Shown here: piece by piece, positions 59,211-64,000 of the stretch
Layout of the letters: each line of letters opens with the position of its first letter
How positions within the stretch are numbered: position 1 is the first letter of the stretch
NCBI GenBank assembly: GCA_944548615.1
Contig: OX155955.1
Coordinates: 8,843,631 to 8,907,630 of the forward strand
Source: Micropterix aruncella
Lineage: Eukaryota > Arthropoda > Insecta > Lepidoptera > Micropterigidae
DNA: 64,000 nt
Direction: 5' to 3'
Made by a program: the position numbers and the translations under genes
The notes under the pieces: generated by a model
The model's database searches: none
Seen by the model: the letters and a program-made list of their open reading frames with translations, nothing else
Told to the model about the DNA's origin: nothing

Positions 59211-59445
59211 TTTTTTATTAATATAATGTGATATGCCTACATCTCGCTTATTTATAGAGATAAAGCTAGGATTTTTACAGATTCGGAATCAGTGTGATTA
59301 ATATACCGTGAGGTGTTAATATACTGTTATTAATATACTTCAATATCCAATATCACTACATTAAAATATCTTCAGTGTAGAAGAGTGCATAAATACCAAA
59401 CAAGGAATTCTGATTGCAAAGAATACAGACTAATTTTGCATAGAG

Positions 59446-59761
59446 AATGGGCTCGATTGCGTTTCTTCGTGAACTAAAATCGGCAATTTAGTTCATGTGA
59501 ACGAGACAGGGCAATACGCTAGAGCGGAATGTGAAATGAACGGTTGTCAATTTATCGCATTAAAAATACCCACCAGAGATTAAGCATCTGAATCTAACAC
59601 CGCACGAAATGTGGTCAAATTTATTCGGACGAGTATAAGTTCGACAGGTAGTTTTTATCGACGATCGTTCGTTTCATATTCCGCTCTAACGTATTGCTCT
59701 ATCTCGTTCGCTTGAACTAATTTCAGTTTTGGTACACAAAGAAACGCAATCGGGCCCATTG
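59446..59761. mobile_element. Inverted-repeat element with long arms
   Basis: The left AATGGGCTCGATTGCGTTTC and the complement of the right AATGGGCCCGATTGCGTTTC stay alignable for roughly 95 bases (through AGAGCGGAATGTGAAATGAA). Non-coding. Confidence 0.75.
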
Positions 59762-59937
59762 TTTCTGACATTGACATTGTTACATTGATAATAATATTGT
59801 TCACAACTATGGAAAAGTTAAAAAATCGCGTTATTTTTTAATATGAAATCCGCCGTGGCACTAGAGCTGCAGATACAGCTCGAGGAATAAATTATTTGTT
59901 TGGGCCACTAAAATACGCACGGTGCGTTTTAGGTTCA

Positions 59938-59969
59938 AACCATTGATTTTATCTATAAAATCAATGGTT
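59938..59969. repeat. Perfect 15-bp hairpin
   Basis: AACCATTGATTTTAT and its exact complement lie around the two bases CT; the word GGTTCAAACC occurs on both sides. Confidence 0.7.
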
Positions 59970-59998
59970 CAAACCGGCCGGAAGCGCAAGTCGATAAT

Positions 59999-60234
59999 AA
60001 AGGGGCAAATATATTATCAGACGCGTCCGTGAGCCGCGGCTTACGGACGCGATTGATAGTACGCACAGTCGTTTGGAACGCGGCTTGCGGATCTCTATTG
60101 GACGTCCGAAGCCTCAAAGTCACGTCCACGACTTGCGTCCGATAATGTGCACGGCTCAATAGACATTCATTACACAGATCGGCGTCCGTAAGCAGCGCCT
60201 AACGAACGCATCCAATCAATATGTTCGCCCCTTT
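59999..60234. mobile_element. AAAGGGGC inverted-repeat element
   Basis: AAAGGGGCAAATATATTA on the left matches the complement of the right end, AAAGGGGCGAACATATTG. The interior is GC-rich with repeated CGTCCGT words. Non-coding. Confidence 0.65.
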
Positions 60235-60933
60235 AGGAATTGAAAACGATAATGGACGCACACTGCACGACAGACGGTGGCCAAATTAGAGGAGCTGCGA
60301 CTGAAAACTCTCCGTCACCCACCCTACTCTCTTTGCTCCAACTGATTTCCACTTTTATCGGAATTTAGGCAACTTCTTGTTAGGAAAAAAACAATTCCGA
60401 TGAGGCAGTGAAAACCGCCTTCAAATATGTCATTGATTCTCGCTCCCAGTTTTTTTAGAAAAAGAATCAATAAAATCCCATAAAATAGCTGAAGTGCGTC
60501 GATAACAATGGTACATAGTTCGATTGATTAAATATATTATTTCCAAAAAACATTTTTCGATAGGTATAGATCGGCAAGTTCATAGGTATGGATCACCCGA
60601 CTTTATTCATTTATTTGCCGACACTCATTCTGTTATTTGACGATTTGAGACAAAAGTAAACTTCACTGATTGGGTGCCATAGGTAGGCGATATGTAGGAA
60701 GGAACATTGTAAATTTTACAGTATATTATGTTCTTCTTATCATTTTCATACGTCTTAAAACAAAAAAAAACCTAATGGTGGACATTATGTCGGTTATGTC
60801 AAAATTATGTCGGTAAAATGTTAATGTTTTACTGGTACAAATAAATAAATACAGTAAACAAATGATTAAAGTTGAATTAGTTATATTATAAAATAATATT
60901 TATAAGTTAATTACCTACAATAAATCATGTATA
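60235..60933. other. AT-rich, no gene seen
   Basis: No ORF, RNA gene or repeat can be supported. Confidence 0.4.
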
Positions 60934-61243
60934 AAGGGCTCTCTAGACGATCAAGCATGTGTGTCATGCATCGCGTCTCGGGCTGGGAGGTGATCGTGAA
61001 CCTCAAGAAATATGCAAATATTTTTTTTATAATTACCAAAAATGCCTAATTTTGTAGTTTTATATCAGGGAGTCACGTCATTCATCAATCAATTACGTCT
61101 AATTAACGTGATTTACGTCTAATTACAAAATTAGGCATTTTTGGTAAATATTACAAAAAAATATTTGCATTTTTCCTGCGATTTACGATCCCCTCCCTGC
61201 CCGCGACGCGAAGCTTGTCAAGCATGCTTGATCGTCTAGAAAG
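60934..61243. mobile_element. Foldback inverted-repeat element, copy 3
   Basis: It has the same arms as 44040 and 56350. The centre (CATTCATCAATCAATTACGT) runs in the opposite direction, so it was inserted the other way round or its centre has flipped. Confidence 0.8.
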
Positions 61244-61304
61244 CCGACTTAATTCATCATTTTCAATTATTATTTAACTTATTCATACTTTTATATAGAT
61301 AGAG

Positions 61305-61905
61305 GAAGGGGCCCAAAGCGGACACCTTAAGAGAAAGTTAATATTAGTTTTATTGGGAATGACTTACTGCAGCTTATTTTATACCTTGAGAAGTTTGCTT
61401 TGAGGATATTGAATAATGCTTGGTAAAAATTGTTAAAACGCTAAAAACAAAAAAATATATGGCAAATTACCAAACACCCACGAATGTCCACTTTGCACGA
61501 AAGTGGGGGCCTTAAACGGGAACGTGTTTTTTACGACACTAAGTCATTGCCATCAAGAACTAACCTCAAAAGTAAAAGTAAATACAACGAAATCACGAAC
61601 AGATAAACTTTCAATAACGAATGAGTAGTAACAATAACACAAAATACACAAAAATAGAATAAACACAATTAAAATTCCTCGCAATTTTGTTAAAACATCC
61701 GAATAATATATATTTTTTGCACAAATTCTAAACTTGTGCTCGCAGCCAGACAGAATGACAACAGCAAGGTGGGAGGAGCGCGGGGTTTACCCACGTGGTA
61801 CGAGAGCACGCCAGTTTTTTTAAATGACTGTATACACGATGCGGTGCCCGCTTTAGGCAATATGCCCGCTTTTGGTAGGCCCCATTCCCCATTCCCCTAT
61901 TATAC
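61305..61905. mobile_element. Probable inverted-repeat element with GGGGCC/AAAGCGG ends
   Basis: GGAAGGGGCCCAAAGCGGAC (about 61306) roughly matches the complement of 61870-61905 (GGAATGGGGCCTACCAAAAG). CCCGCTTT- and GTCCACTTTG-type words repeat inside. The ends are imperfect, so the limits are approximate. Confidence 0.45.
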
Positions 61906-62267
61906 TTTTATACATCCCGGTTTATACGTGCATAGCTCCATAAAATCTAAAATAGGATTAAAATATTTGTAGTTTATTCGTCTACGCAGGAAAAATATAC
62001 TATTTTGCAGAATTTCTACCACAGAGAAAGCAGGAAGTCCAAAGCGTCATCAAAATGCAGTATTAAAGAGAATAGATAATATGAGTCTTACAGACAGGAG
62101 AAATAATAATTATCAAGGCAACATACCTGCTGATATAGATAGACCAACACTCAAAATATTTTATCTCCGCAATTAATATGATGTCATCATTGTTAAAAAC
62201 AAACTAATTATCCCTTATCTAACGATATAAATGACTAAAACGAATAATCATTTGGAAAAAATAAAAA
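61906..62267. other. AT-rich, no gene seen
   Basis: Nothing can be supported. Confidence 0.4.
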
Positions 62268-62944
62268 ACACGACTACCGGTTCAAAAAGTGTTCGCGCAG
62301 AAAAGCACGTTTCTTAGAGAATAAAGTTAATAGTTGAAACAAAATTTAATTTAAGAAAGCTCAGTTACAGACCCTTTGACGCTTGTTATCTCTATAAACC
62401 TCCAGTGCTTAAAGAGTATTGCGCATTCTGTGAGTCAGTCGACGGTCCTTGTCCAAGGCCTGTTGCGCCTTCCGCTGGGCAATTGCCCTTTAGCGGGGCT
62501 TCACGAGATCCGGGCCCATTGACTAGGCATATAACAACCCGGGAAGACGTAACGATTCTAACAATACTACACACTTCTAAATCAATTCAAGCGTTAAGAA
62601 ATTACGCTGGAATAAAAAAACGGAAAACGATTTTTTATGAAATATTTGTGGTTTATGTATTTATCCATATAGATACATATATATTTTCGGAATTTTCTCA
62701 AACAGTCCTTTCATTTGATACTAAAACAATATATTTATCGTAATTATTGACATTTAGATAATTATTTATTTGACATTTGGACAATTTAGGTAATTTATGA
62801 CACTCGGGATGACATAACGATTCTAACAATAACACACGCGATTCAAATCGATTCAAGCGTTTAGAAGTTATGGTGGAATAAAGAAACGGAAAACATACAT
62901 ACATGAACCCTGAATACATTACTCTTTTTTTGTGACAGTCGTGT
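62268..62944. mobile_element. ACACGACTGCC-family element with internal duplication
   Basis: The ends are ACACGACTACCGG and GACAGTCGTGT. The block around ATTCTAACAATA, CAATTCAAGCGTTAAGAA and GGAATAAA occurs twice (about 62548 and 62820), and a GC-rich 200-base stretch (62,340-62,540) is absent from the other copies. Confidence 0.65.
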
Positions 62945-63076
62945 AAAAAGATACTAAATACTAAAGACAAAGAATATCATTAATTTTACCTTGAAGGTAT
63001 ATTACAAATAGCGTACTTATTTGAATAAAAAAAAAACAAAATTTGGCTTGGACACCGTTGTACAGGTCACGCGATA

Positions 63077-63234
63077 AGAGCTGGCACGTTCACAGTACTC
63101 ACACTAATGCAATGTCACTATACTTGACCGCGAGCGAGAGAGACGGAAAGACTTTTTATGATGCGCATCAAGTGAAAGTCACGTCGCGCGTCACGACATT
63201 GCATTAGTGTGAGTACTGTGAACGTGCCAGCTCT
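63077..63234. mobile_element. Short element with perfect 40-bp inverted ends
   Basis: 63077-63116 and 63195-63234 are exact complements (outer word AGAGCTGGCACGTTCACAGT). The 78-base centre is unrelated. The perfect match implies recent movement or repair. Confidence 0.85.
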
Positions 63235-63699
63235 CGCCGCGGCACGTATACGACCAGGTTTAAACATTCTGTATTGGACTATTAACCACCAATGTTGACA
63301 AATGTTTGGAAATTAACTAATTATAGCTGTTCCAAAATTTCGTAATCAGGTTCATCTATTTATATACCGAGTTGAGTGACAATGTTATTATACACAAATA
63401 GTCCACACATTTTTATTGTTGTATTTATTAATAATTTAATTTTCATAATTAAAATCGTTTCAAGCAATAATAATAGGATGGTGTAAAGCTGCTATTATAC
63501 ATCGATTAAGTGTCACCTTAACTCGGCTAACGTGTCCACCTTAAGTCAACACTTGTAAGAATTCAATAAGTAGGATAAAACGACTTTATAACGAAATTAT
63601 TATATACTCAACTCCTCATATATGGAATCGGAGACTATCGCGGTTATTTGACGTTATAAATAAGATAAAAAACGAATTTAGCGGGTGAATTTTGTAGCA
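63235..63699. other. AT-rich, no gene seen
   Basis: GTGTCCACCTTAAGTCAACA near 63530 echoes words in the 61305 element. Nothing else. Confidence 0.35.
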
Positions 63700-64000
63700 C
63701 CCGTTGTTTCCAATCAGGAGGCAGAAGGTATATATAACCTGAATTTTAATTCCAGACGAAGATATCCTCCCAAACTGGTATTCAGGTGGTGAGGCAACCC
63801 GCTGGATACCTTTTCCGGTGCCTCGCCGTAAGGCGTTGGCTCCTAATGGGCAGGTGGTGTAACTAGACAGTGGATTGTTTTTCGTCCCAAGTCTTCTGCG
63901 CTCACCTGACCGGAGACAGAACGATCTAATATCGTTAAAACTTCCTGAGGTGACGGGTTCTCCCGTTGTAGTTGACAGCTCTAGTTTCCCAGAAGCTATG
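63700..64000 (-). repeat. GC-rich interspersed repeat, copy 3 (cut by window end)
   Basis: AAGGCGTTGGCTCCTAATGG, then GAACGATCTAATATCGTTAA and ACTTCCTGAGGTGACGGGTT match 36990-37140. It has the same orientation as copy 2 and continues past the window. Confidence 0.7.

Overview
This window looks like nuclear DNA of a moth or butterfly (Lepidoptera). The evidence is AT-rich, intron-bearing DNA with GT-AG splice sites, one tRNA gene, and a very dense load of insect-type transposable elements: piggyBac, hAT, Helitron, non-LTR retrotransposons with 3' tails, a tRNA-derived SINE and many small inverted-repeat elements. The order is inferred from the style of these repeats, not from a database match. 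There are no bacterial operons, CRISPR arrays or viral genes.

Region 1 (1-16,000) is the main discovery. It holds seven relatives of one small secreted-protein gene. Each intact copy has three exons: a 45-base signal-peptide exon, an exon of about 615-621 bases, and a 198-base last exon. Three copies are intact and all lie on the plus strand (2476-3987, 5134-7863 and 11300-12674). The intact products are 285-287 residues of amphipathic helix rich in Ala, Leu, Ser, Thr, Val and Asn. The mature parts of two of them contain no Phe, Trp, Met or Arg. Six of the seven copies form three head-to-head pairs (1169/2476, 10623/11300 and 12925/14296), each sharing an intergenic promoter of about 290-345 bases with E-box CACGTG sites and a TATA box next to the plus-strand gene. 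The minus-strand partner is dead in all three pairs, by a different lesion each time; in the third pair the plus partner is dead too. I do not recognise the family by name.

Region 2 (18,324-21,423) is one giant GC-rich internal exon on the minus strand. It encodes 1032 complete codons of an acidic, Ser-rich, largely disordered protein with short conserved-looking aromatic motifs. Good splice sites at both ends mean the rest of this gene lies elsewhere, possibly beyond the window, in which case the secreted-protein cluster would sit inside one of its introns.

Region 3 (21,424-64,000) is mostly a graveyard of mobile elements: non-LTR retrotransposon ends, inverted-repeat elements of at least eight families, Helitron-type pieces, a hAT transposase remnant, a 667-bp tandem triplication and a GC-rich repeat present three times. 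The only firm gene is tRNA-Asp(GUC) at 57,507-57,578 on the minus strand. Two weak candidates for exons or small ORFs are at 32,032-32,099 and 35,808-36,002. Several nested insertions give relative ages, for example a SINE inside an inverted-repeat element and one inverted-repeat element inside another.
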